Source: CAZOKO01 sp964580455 (GTDB lineage Bacteria > Desulfobacterota > WTBG01). From it: a stretch of 64,000 nucleotides of DNA. The translations under genes and the position numbers were made by a program. The stretch is taken from contig CAZOKO010000001.1 of NCBI GenBank assembly GCA_964580455.1, positions 1-64,000 of the forward strand, given 5' to 3'. Below, piece by piece: positions 53,651-61,847 of the stretch (the stretch's first letter is position 1; each line of letters opens with the position of its first letter). The notes beneath the pieces are model-generated. The model saw only the letters and a list, made by a program, of their open reading frames with translations, was not told the origin of the DNA and searched no databases.

Positions 53651-54229
53651 TTAAATTAAAATCAATTTCTCCTCTGTTACTCCTAAATCCCTAGCTTTTT
53701 TACAAATTTTTTCTTTGGAGGTCAAGGCAACAACTATCACCCGATCAAAATCAAAATCTTTAATTGACTCAACAGATTTAACCTTCTTTCCAAAGAAGTT
53801 TTTCCCCGTTTTAAAATCATCCACTACAGCTACTAAATCAAGTTTTGTTTCTTGTAAAGAAAGGTACGCAATTTCAGCAATCTCACCAGCTCCATAAAAA
53901 ATAATCCTTTTAACCTTCTCCTTTTCTATTGCCAAAAAAACATTATTAAGTCTTAATCTCAAATCCTTATAGAAATTGAAGGAAAATTTCATATACTCAT
54001 AGGTAAGTTTGCTTTTCTCTGCTATTCCTTTGGGAGTCAAATTATAGATAATGCGGTTCTTGGGCATGGTATCCACCATGATATACCCTTTCTTGATTAA
54101 CCTTTTTAGATACAAATTGGTTAATCCAAGGGCAATACCCAGCTTCCCGGATAGTTTTCTCTGGGTAAGGCTCTGGTCTTCTGAAACTTCCTCTAAGATA
54201 CGATATGTTCGATGTGCTTCATTATCCAT
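53651..54229 (-). CDS. Winged-helix regulator fused to a PglD-like Rossmann domain
   Basis: A 192-residue transcription factor. Residues about 1-85 form a MarR/EPS-associated winged helix-turn-helix with TQRKLSGKLGIALGLTNLYL as the recognition region and YNLTPKGIAEK as the wing. Residues about 105-192 form a small Rossmann domain with RIIFYGAGEIAEIAYLSL, LVAVVDDFKTGKNFFGKKV and VIVVALTSKEKICKKA. This pattern resembles the N-terminal nucleotide-sugar-binding domain of NeuD/PglD acetyltransferases, one of which is encoded at 25923-26564. The ATG at 54229 is preferred; an upstream TTG lies in the operator. It has its own palindromic operator, so autoregulation is likely. A nucleotide-sugar ligand is an inference. 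Confidence 0.82.
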   Translation of the reverse strand: MDNEAHRTYRILEEVSEDQSLTQRKLSGKLGIALGLTNLYLKRLIKKGYIMVDTMPKNRIIYNLTPKGIAEKSKLTYEYMKFSFNFYKDLRLRLNNVFLAIEKEKVKRIIFYGAGEIAEIAYLSLQETKLDLVAVVDDFKTGKNFFGKKVKSVESIKDFDFDRVIVVALTSKEKICKKARDLGVTEEKLILI

Positions 54230-54243
54230 AAACAGTTCCAATA

Positions 54244-54287
54244 TGTTCAATTTATGAACACTCTAACACAAAAAAAATACCTGTCAA
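54244..54287 (-). promoter_or_regulatory. Autoregulatory promoter-operator of the regulator gene
   Basis: TTGACA at 54287-54282, 16-base spacer, TAGAGT at 54265-54260, sharing one base with the perfect palindrome TGTTCA-ATTTA-TGAACA at 54244-54260. The palindrome ends 15 bases before the start codon. Matching sites lie at 43184, 43466 and 46487. Confidence 0.75.
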
Positions 54288-54347
54288 GAAATTTCCATGA
54301 GATTGCTTCTCTCCGTTTGCATTGATATTCCAAATGAACAACTTATA

Positions 54348-56263
54348 TCATTTACTATAGTCTTTAGTCCCACTCCTTTTTAACACACCCACCAAACCCC
54401 TTAATGTTTCCGCCTGCTCCTGATTGGGACTGAGTTCTAAACTTCTTTGAAAGTGAAGCAGTGCTTTTTGATAATCTTTAAGATCATAGTAAAATAGAGC
54501 GCCTAAATTCTTATGAATTTCAGCAGAACCAGAATCAAGTTCTATTGCTTTTGAAAATAACCTGATTGCCTCCTGTATTTTATTATCCTTATAGTATTTA
54601 ATTGCGTGAGCATTTAATGTATTACCAAGGTGCTCATTCAGTGTTTTTTCATCATAACTGTTTATATCACCCACATCAATTTTCAAAGTGCCAGCTTCTT
54701 CCAGATATCTTAAAGCCTTTTCAGGCCACCCCCTTTTCAATGATGAAAGAGCAGCTTGCTTATATCGAAAATATTTCTCCCCTTCCGTTTTTCCCTTATG
54801 TAAACCAAGAGATGCACCATCCAAAACAATAAAGAATACCATACAAAAGGTTGTCAGGAACAAAACTGACTTCTCAAGTCTAGCTCTGGATAGCCTCAAA
54901 AATACACTCAATAGTATAACTGATAAAAACAGCGCCAGAAGGGGAAGGAGAAGAAGAAAATAGTTCCACACAATGAGAACAAGAGAAACACATGAGGTCA
55001 CTATAATTTTCCTTTTCATTTTAACAGAATCAATTAATGCAGCTACCCCAAAGGAAAGAATTATGTTACAGTTTAAAATAAAACGATGTCCAAAAGAGGC
55101 CTCATTTAAGAAGCCAGAACAAATTACCAGGGAGGTAAGCAGGCATAGGGAAAATATTATACTCACCCTTTTCTCCATTTTTATGAAAACAGCTAAGCCA
55201 ATGAGCCCAAAAATCCATGCCGGCTCAGTTATAAAAACACCCCAATCCTTTCCTACAAAAACATATAAGATGTTTTGAAATATGTTCGTTAGAGTAAATG
55301 ATACATGGCTTGCGGGTGGAAGAAGTTTACCCAATATAGTACCCCAGGCAACCAGTTGCGGCAATACAACAACAATATAAGCAACAACCATCAACAGTAC
55401 ATTTCTTCCTAATAACTTCAATTCGCTAAATTTTCTCTCGTAAAAACCTCTTATTGCCTGAACAAGAAAATCGAGAAATGGAATCAAAAGAAACATTCCT
55501 GTATTTAGACGAATACTGCAAAGCATTCCCGCCGAAATTCCTAAAAGAAGATAGCCTAAAGCATTCTTGCATTTACTTCTGTACAAAACCCAGCTGTAAA
55601 TGAAAAGCACCATCAACAGAAATTTCCCTGAGTGAGACATTCTCTGACGGATAAATGTGTAATAAGGAAGAGGGGTGCTGAAAAAGAGAGTTATGGTAGC
55701 AATAAGAGAAGCCTTCTCAGAGAAATATTTTTCAGAAGAGAAAAATTGAGGATCAATCCCAGGAAAACGCAAAGGCTTGATCCTATTCCCACTAAAGCAT
55801 GGTAGGGGAAAGCATATCCATCCACACCAACCTGGCAACCCAAAAAACTATAGATTGAAGCAATAGCATGTCCTATGAGAAAGAAGGGAATCTACAAAAC
55901 AGCCGACCCGATAGACCAGTAATTGATGCTATACCCTGTAGGTGTTATGGTATCAAAATGGTAGTACCCCTTCTCATTGAAAAAACCAATGTCGCAGTCA
56001 AAAAAAGCAGACCGCAAATAGGCGTAGTAACCCGCATCATCACCAGCATCAATTTTGGTAATAGAATAATATCCGGTATGCTCTCCGGGATTAATCCAAG
56101 CACTAAAAGTACCAAGGGGTGTTAAGAGGAGAAATGAGAAATAAAATACTAATAAAATTATGAGGTATGAACCATTACGCTGAAGGAATGTTGGACGGCC
56201 GTTATTCTTTAAACATTTTTGATGACCTTTCCTACTTGCAATGTCGTGGGTTGATTTATTCAC
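54348..56263 (-). pseudogene. Broken membrane protein with C-terminal TPRs
   Basis: One gene split into pieces. The N-terminal piece (56263-55892, GTG start) has one membrane helix and GDDAGYYAYLRSAFFDCDIG, then ends at TAG in VL-stop-IPFFLIGHAI. The same frame continues past the stop with IGHAIASIYSFLGCQVGVDG, then the sense shifts to another frame near 55720-55750. That second frame runs to 54348 with about eight membrane helices and three TPR-like repeats (SAEIHKNLGALFYYDLKDYQ). TAG probably replaced TGG (Trp). So there is one nonsense and one frameshift lesion, unless they are sequence errors. Intact members look like GT-C glycosyltransferases. Confidence 0.7.
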
Positions 56264-56290
56264 ACACGGCTTTTTTTTCGCTTCGAATTT

Positions 56291-57268
56291 TTACTCATAG
56301 AGCTGGTACTTAACCCGCCACAAATCACATCTACCACAGATTCTATTGTGGTTTTCTCTAAAGTCTTCAAACTCTTTGCTTTTCCATATTTCTCTCAGTT
56401 CTTTTTCAAAGAGATTTCCCAATCTGTATTTGGGCATACCACAGCAGGGAGTAACTTCAGCCTTTTGATTGATATAAACATAATCATAAAGTCTCAAACA
56501 GTACTTCCCAGAGCGATGAAGAATTGACTTCAAGATTTTATAGCTAACTCTTGCAAGTCCATCAAAAAGGGCATACTGAATACTGTCTACCCGGATATCG
56601 AGTTTCTTTCCCAAACGATCCGCCTCTTGTAAAACTATTCTTTCCTCCTCTGCAGAAGGTCTCTTAATATCACCATTAAATCTAGCATCCAGTCTTCCAA
56701 TATTTATCCTTTCAACCCCTGCCTGCTTGCCAAATTGTATCACATCGTAAATATCCTCCCCCTTATCCTTATGCAGCGTGGTTTGGAGGGTAACTGCAGG
56801 AATAATCCCATTGCGTTCTTTCACTAAATCTCTAACATGCTTCAATACATCAAGATCCGAGTGCCCAGCCTCACTAACTCTCTTAACACTCTCTATAGAA
56901 ATAGTAATTCCATCCAGGCCTGATGTGATCACTTGATGTCGAAAATCGGGGGTTAATAGAGAGCCGTTGGTTGTCAGTTTTACACTATAGCCCCTTACTT
57001 TACAGTAGGCAATCATTTCAAAAATATGGGGATGTATCAGAGGCTCTCCCCAGCCGGTTAGTGTAAGCTGTTTAACTCCTCTTAGCCGGCTAATAATCTT
57101 TTTAAAAGTCTCAAGTGGCATATCCTCTTTGAGAACCTTAAAATGATCCCTTGGGCACATTATACAATTGAGATTACACCTGTTGGTTATCTCAATTTGC
57201 GCCTGACAGGGATAATCAGGAATTATATAAAAAAGCCTCCCCAGGGTTTCTTTTGCAATATCTTTCAT
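56291..57268 (-). CDS. Radical SAM/SPASM-domain protein
   Basis: A 325-residue radical SAM enzyme. QIEITNRCNLNCIMCPRDHF holds the Cys-x3-Cys-x2-Cys cluster motif near residue 30, and LTLTGWGEPLIHPHIFEMI is the second motif. The C-terminal SPASM-like part has EVTPCCGMPKYRLGNLFEKE and NRICGRCDLW. Such proteins occur in polysaccharide clusters but their substrate is unknown. The ATG overlaps the stop of the upstream GT2 gene (TAATG). Confidence 0.87.
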   Translation of the reverse strand: MKDIAKETLGRLFYIIPDYPCQAQIEITNRCNLNCIMCPRDHFKVLKEDMPLETFKKIISRLRGVKQLTLTGWGEPLIHPHIFEMIAYCKVRGYSVKLTTNGSLLTPDFRHQVITSGLDGITISIESVKRVSEAGHSDLDVLKHVRDLVKERNGIIPAVTLQTTLHKDKGEDIYDVIQFGKQAGVERINIGRLDARFNGDIKRPSAEEERIVLQEADRLGKKLDIRVDSIQYALFDGLARVSYKILKSILHRSGKYCLRLYDYVYINQKAEVTPCCGMPKYRLGNLFEKELREIWKSKEFEDFRENHNRICGRCDLWRVKYQLYE

Positions 57269-58287
57269 TAAATATAGCTTTTAATCAGTTTCCAGTAAAA
57301 ATTTAATACTGGGCTTAATCCCTTGTCCAGCAAAGGGTGTTTTATACCACCAATACGAAGTATCCCGACAAAAAGGCAAATAATTTTACTGTCCTCAACC
57401 CTTCTCAATGCTCTGGTGATTCTTCGCTTTTTTAGAATAGAAGGGAATAAACACACTATTTCAAAGTAACTTTTACACTTAAGAATAAACCATCCGGTAG
57501 TAAGAGCAAAACAAAGCTCAGCCATCTCTACCAGAATCAAAGCCGGAAAGATAAGTAGCAGTGTTTTAAGCTGATAATTCTTTAACAACAGTTGCAGCCG
57601 ATTCTTTTCCGAATGATAAAATTTTTTGGGGTTTTTGCTGAAGTGGTATTTATGATACATAACCGCTTCAGGATTAACCATAAGTTTTTTACCTGACAGT
57701 CTTATCCTCCAAGAGAGATCGTGGTCTTCATGGTACATAAAAAAGTCCTGATCAAAACCTCCCACCTGATTAAAAAGCTCTCGCTTAACTAAAAATATTC
57801 CACCGCAGGCAGTCTCCTCAATTTGCATATGAGCTCTATCTTCTTCGTCAATATATTTAGGACAAGCTAAACCAAGATAGTTGATAATATTTCCAAAAGA
57901 GTTGATTTTATTCCTATCATTAAAGTATAAAATTTTAGGGACTACTGCCCCCACCTTTTCATCTTCAATTATGTCGACCATCTTTTCTACACAACACTCA
58001 TCCAGGTAAAGATCATTATTTAAGAACAGAACATACTCACCACTCGAACATTCAACCCCTCTATTAACTGCAGGGCCAAATCCCATATTATCCGGGTTAA
58101 CGAGCACATTTACTACAGGAAAGAAGTCCTTCATATACTCAACCGATCCATCAACTGAGGCATTATCAATCAGCAACAGTTCCAGAGGAGTGTATGTCTG
58201 TTTCTTTAATGAAATAAAACAATCCTCAAGATGCTCCTTCCCGTTCCAATTTACCACAATGATGGATACTAACTTCTTTTTTGTCAT
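57268..58287 (-). CDS. Glycosyltransferase family 2, rhamnosyltransferase-like
   Basis: A 339-residue GT-A enzyme. SIIVVNWNGKEHLEDCFISL, LLLIDNASVDGSVEYMKDF, VLFLNNDLYLDECCVEKM and MYHEDHDLSWRIRLSGKK are typical of the WbbL/RfbF type. A hydrophobic stretch at about 240-265 may anchor it to the membrane. Coupled to the radical SAM gene. The sugar is not determined. Confidence 0.88.
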   Translation of the reverse strand: MTKKKLVSIIVVNWNGKEHLEDCFISLKKQTYTPLELLLIDNASVDGSVEYMKDFFPVVNVLVNPDNMGFGPAVNRGVECSSGEYVLFLNNDLYLDECCVEKMVDIIEDEKVGAVVPKILYFNDRNKINSFGNIINYLGLACPKYIDEEDRAHMQIEETACGGIFLVKRELFNQVGGFDQDFFMYHEDHDLSWRIRLSGKKLMVNPEAVMYHKYHFSKNPKKFYHSEKNRLQLLLKNYQLKTLLLIFPALILVEMAELCFALTTGWFILKCKSYFEIVCLFPSILKKRRITRALRRVEDSKIICLFVGILRIGGIKHPLLDKGLSPVLNFYWKLIKSYI

Positions 58288-58297
58288 ATTTCACTCG

Positions 58298-58508
58298 ATA
58301 CACGATTCAAGATTCACGATGCATGATTCATGATACACGATGGTATTTTATAACTGCCTCTCTAAAGTTATAGAGCTTTGCACCTAATTCTTCATATCTA
58401 TGAAAAAATCTTTCGAAAATGTCTTTCTCAAGTGATTCAGTTTCATAAGCATCTCTAAATGAACTTTAGTTTCATTCCTGCATCCTGTATCCTCTATCCT
58501 GCATCCTG
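58298..58508. repeat. Tandem repeat block with a possible gene remnant
   Basis: GATACACGATTCAAGATTCA and GCATGATTCATGATACACG units lie at 58298-58340, and CATCCTGTATCCTCTATCCTG heptamers at 58477-58508. Between them a minus-strand frame (58465-58328, no start codon) reads RDAYETESLEKDIFERFFHR and KLYNFREAVIKYHR, like the end of a lost helical gene. The tail of that frame runs into the repeat. Confidence 0.5.
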
Positions 58509-58514
58509 CTTGTA

Positions 58515-58916
58515 TCATAATATCTTTTCATAAAAAGTATCGGAGTCTTTTTCATTATAGGGTTCATCAATGTAGATAAGCAGATACATCATCTCACTGC
58601 CTGTGTTTTCAATCGCATGGGATACATGAGGAGGAATTCTTACTGTTTTAAGATGATGCTCACTCAATCTCAACTCTTCTCGCTCTCCTGAATGCATATC
58701 TACCAGCACAAGTCGTGCTTCACCCTTAAGCACGCAATACCACTCAAATTTTCGCTTATGGTAGTGGTTCCCTTTCACATAACCAGGATAGGCAGTAGTT
58801 ACCATAAATTGCCCAAACTCTTTTTCTCTGATCAATTCCTCTTTGCGGACAATCTCAGCCAACCAGCCCCGTTCATCCTTTTTTGTATCAAGTGAATTAA
58901 CCTCAACTCCCTTCAT
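58515..58916 (-). CDS. Cupin protein resembling the C-terminal half of CapF
   Basis: A 133-residue single cupin. DERGWLAEIVRKEELIREKE, PGYVKGNHYHKRKFEWYCVL with the metal-binding His-x-His, and VRIPPHVSHAIENTGSEMMY match the WxcM/FdtA-like cupins and especially the cupin half of CapF. An SDR gene resembling the other half of CapF lies 125 bases upstream (59041-59895). The two may work together as a nucleotide-sugar reductase/epimerase. Confidence 0.78.
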   Translation of the reverse strand: MKGVEVNSLDTKKDERGWLAEIVRKEELIREKEFGQFMVTTAYPGYVKGNHYHKRKFEWYCVLKGEARLVLVDMHSGEREELRLSEHHLKTVRIPPHVSHAIENTGSEMMYLLIYIDEPYNEKDSDTFYEKIL

Positions 58917-59040
58917 CTACTATTCCTCTTGAAACTATTTATACAGGATAATAGAATTGACAAGATAATTTCTAAATCCTGTTCACTCTATTACCCTATT
59001 AAGTATTTTTCCTATTCAAATCCGCAAGATTTTAGACCAG

Positions 59041-59895
59041 CTATTTCCTCCTAAACCATTCATAGGTCATCTTCAAGCCATCTTTAATCTCCATCTGGGG
59101 ACTCCAGTTAAATTGCTCCCTGCATTTGGTATTATCTCCCCACCAAATTATCTCATTATCCTGCGAGTCATCCTTATATTCCACCTCGATTATTTTTCCT
59201 GAAATCTCAGATAACATCTCGATAATCTGATTGACAGTTACTACTTTTCCAGAACAGAGGTTGACTATTTCTACTCCTTCTTGTTTATAGTTTATAACTT
59301 GTAAAAGCACCTGGATCACATCACTGATATAAAGAAAATCTCTGCCCTGCTTACCAGAACCATACACAGTAAACGGCTTATTCTGGGTTAAAAGATCAGA
59401 AAAAGTAGAAATCACCGAATTATAGTAGGGTTTACACCCGGGCCCAAAGAAATTTGACCCCCTGAAAATAATACTTCTGATTTGATAACAGGAAATTATT
59501 TCTTCAGCAGTTTTTTTAGAAACGCCATAAATGTTTTCAGGGGATGCAGGGTGGAGTTCGTTTATAATGCCTGACTTCTCTGGTACCTGATATACCTGAA
59601 AAGAAGACAGGTAAACCAATTGAACATCACGTTTGGCGTAAGCAGTTATAGCTTCCAGGACATTTAAGGTGCCAAGGACATTTGTTTTGATCAGATTTTC
59701 CTTAGTATCTCTGTTTACACCGGCCAGATGAAAGATTACTTCTTTATCTTCCACAAAGGACTTCATACTTTCCATTTGAAAAAGGTTGTATTTCTTTTTA
59801 TCAAAAGGTTCAACCTCTACCTCAGGCATAGAGATTAAAGCATTCAGTAAATGTCTGCCAACAAAACCATAAGCTCCTGTAATACCAATCTTCAT
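59041..59895 (-). CDS. SDR epimerase/reductase resembling the N-terminal half of CapF
   Basis: A 284-residue extended SDR. KIGITGAYGFVGRHLLNAL is the NAD(P)-binding motif, FHLAGVNRDTKENLIKTNVL and FFGPGCKPYYNSVISTFSDL are CapF-like blocks, and YGVSKKTAEEI gives Tyr-x3-Lys. The ATG at 59895 overlaps the upstream SDR stop (ATGA). It probably acts on a UDP-linked 2-acetamido sugar, an inference from the CapF likeness. Confidence 0.8.
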   Translation of the reverse strand: MKIGITGAYGFVGRHLLNALISMPEVEVEPFDKKKYNLFQMESMKSFVEDKEVIFHLAGVNRDTKENLIKTNVLGTLNVLEAITAYAKRDVQLVYLSSFQVYQVPEKSGIINELHPASPENIYGVSKKTAEEIISCYQIRSIIFRGSNFFGPGCKPYYNSVISTFSDLLTQNKPFTVYGSGKQGRDFLYISDVIQVLLQVINYKQEGVEIVNLCSGKVVTVNQIIEMLSEISGKIIEVEYKDDSQDNEIIWWGDNTKCREQFNWSPQMEIKDGLKMTYEWFRRK

Positions 59896-60833
59896 TGCGA
59901 TCTGATCCACTCCTCGGTTCTGGCAATCCCCTCTTTAAGACTTACGTTAGGTTTCCATCCCAAAAGTGATTTAGCCTTAGAGTAATCACAGCAAAGCCTG
60001 GCTATCTCTGATTGAGGATGGTGGTGGGGAATATGTTTTATCCTGTTCCTATCCTGACAAACAAGCAGTGCAAGTTCATTGATCGAGATATCCTCACCCG
60101 TTCCCGCATTTACTACATGGCCAATAGCCTCTTCAGCAAAAGATGCTTCCAGGAGAAAATCTGCACAATCCTCTACATAGAGGAGGTCACGGGTTTGAGT
60201 GCCATCACCAAATATCTCCAGGTCCTTCCCCTCCAAGTACCTCTTAATAAAAATGGAAACCACTCCCCCCTCCATATTACTTTTTTGAAAAGGGCCATAG
60301 GTATTAAATGGTCTGCAAACAACCACAGGTAAACCATACCCATAATAGTAGGACTCCGCCAAATTCTCTGCTGCCAGTTTAGAACCGGCATAAGGCGAAA
60401 CGGGTTTCACCTGGTGCTGCTCATTGATAGCATTAGAAGAATGAACCAGATCATAGACCATACAGGTACCAACCAGAACGACTTTTGTTTTATAGTTGCG
60501 AGCCTCTTCTAATATATTATAGGTCCCTGTTATATTGGTAGTAAATGCCTTTTCCGGATCGTCGAGGCTTTCCTGCACATTAATCTGGGCTGCCAGGTGA
60601 ATACAGAGATCAAAGTGGTTAAGAAAAAGTTTCCTTATTAAATCTCTTTCTCTTATATCTCCCTTGATAAATTCCCTGTAAGCATCACTGCGTCGCAGTC
60701 CTCTCAGATTATCTTCACTCCCGTTGGACAGGTTATCGAGCACCCATACTTCGATATCTTTGTCCATTTCAAGCAACCCCTTAACAACCCACCTTCCTAT
60801 AAATCCCGCCCCACCGGTAACCAGTACCTTCAT
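59892..60833 (-). CDS. NAD-dependent nucleotide-sugar epimerase (SDR)
   Basis: A 313-residue GalE-like [22 protein letters not shown] is the NAD motif, HLAAQINVQESLDDPEKAF follows, and SPYAGSKLAAENL has Tyr-x3-Lys. RPFNTYGPFQKSNMEGGVVS and GTQTRDLLYVEDCADF are also typical of UDP-sugar epimerases. It is the second of three coupled SDR genes (overlaps of four bases on both sides). The exact sugar is not known. Confidence 0.88.
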   Translation of the reverse strand: MKVLVTGGAGFIGRWVVKGLLEMDKDIEVWVLDNLSNGSEDNLRGLRRSDAYREFIKGDIRERDLIRKLFLNHFDLCIHLAAQINVQESLDDPEKAFTTNITGTYNILEEARNYKTKVVLVGTCMVYDLVHSSNAINEQHQVKPVSPYAGSKLAAENLAESYYYGYGLPVVVCRPFNTYGPFQKSNMEGGVVSIFIKRYLEGKDLEIFGDGTQTRDLLYVEDCADFLLEASFAEEAIGHVVNAGTGEDISINELALLVCQDRNRIKHIPHHHPQSEIARLCCDYSKAKSLLGWKPNVSLKEGIARTEEWIRSQ

Positions 60834-61789
60834 TTAATATGCCTCCGATACCATTCAGCAGTTCTTTTTAGTCCTTCTTCCAGGGAATACTGAGGCTCCC
60901 ATCCAGTCTTCTTTTTAATTTCAGAATAGTCCGCCTCTAGCGACATGAGATCAGCTGATCGCCCTTTTTGGTAAACAATCTCAGAAGTTGAACCTGTTAT
61001 GTCTAAAATTATCCTTGTCAAATCTTTAATGGAAGTCTGTTTACCCGTTCCAATATTGAAAATTTCACCGGCCAATTCCCTACCTCTCTCGACAACCAAT
61101 ACATAAGCATGAACAGCATCCTTTACATACTGAAAATCCCTTGTCTGCTCTCCTTGATTATGGATAACAAGAGGTTCCCCTTTAAGAGCTTTGACCAGAT
61201 AGTTAGAGATTACACCAGCATTTCCACTTATATCCTGGTTTTCACCAAAAGTATTAAAATTCCTCAATATGACAACCGGGTATTTATACCACTGATACAT
61301 GGCATAGCAATGCTTTTCTGCTGCTAATTTGGTTACCGCATAGATACTTCGAGGAAGCATGGGATGATTAATATCCATAGGGGTATAAATAGGATTACCA
61401 TAGACCTCCGGTGAAGAGGCATAAATAAGAAGAGGCCATTTTTTCACTCTCACCAGTGTCTGCATAAATCGAAAGGTTCCATATTCATTATTCTTAAAAT
61501 AATCTTCCTGCCTCTCCATGGATTCTGGAATGGAGATATGTGCAGCTAAATGCACTACCACATCCAGATTCATCTGGTCAATCTCTTCAAAGGTTAAATC
61601 ATAAAACTTCCCTTCTATGAGCTTAAACTTTTGTTTAAACTGTTCTGATTTGATAAAGGGGTCTTTTTCGAAATATTCTCGGGAGAAATCATCAATCCCT
61701 ATCACCTGACTAACATCTTCTCTCTTTACCAGTTCATCCACTAGATGAACACCATAAAGACCTGCAGCACCCGTAATTAAAATTCTCAT
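60830..61789 (-). CDS. NAD-dependent nucleotide-sugar epimerase/dehydratase (SDR)
   Basis: A 319-residue extended SDR. RILITGAAGLYGVHLVDELV is the NAD motif, HLAAHISIPESMERQEDYF follows, and YAVTKLAAEKHCYAMYQWY has Tyr-x3-Lys. RNFNTFGENQDISGNAGVIS is typical. The ATG at 61789 is preceded by AGGAG. First of the three coupled SDR genes. Together they could make one or two unusual nucleotide sugars. Confidence 0.87.
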   Translation of the reverse strand: MRILITGAAGLYGVHLVDELVKREDVSQVIGIDDFSREYFEKDPFIKSEQFKQKFKLIEGKFYDLTFEEIDQMNLDVVVHLAAHISIPESMERQEDYFKNNEYGTFRFMQTLVRVKKWPLLIYASSPEVYGNPIYTPMDINHPMLPRSIYAVTKLAAEKHCYAMYQWYKYPVVILRNFNTFGENQDISGNAGVISNYLVKALKGEPLVIHNQGEQTRDFQYVKDAVHAYVLVVERGRELAGEIFNIGTGKQTSIKDLTRIILDITGSTSEIVYQKGRSADLMSLEADYSEIKKKTGWEPQYSLEEGLKRTAEWYRRHIK

Positions 61790-61847
61790 TCCTACTCCTT
61801 TCCTCACTTTTCAGTCAATTAAATGCCCTCTAGTAGCTAGCCAATTC

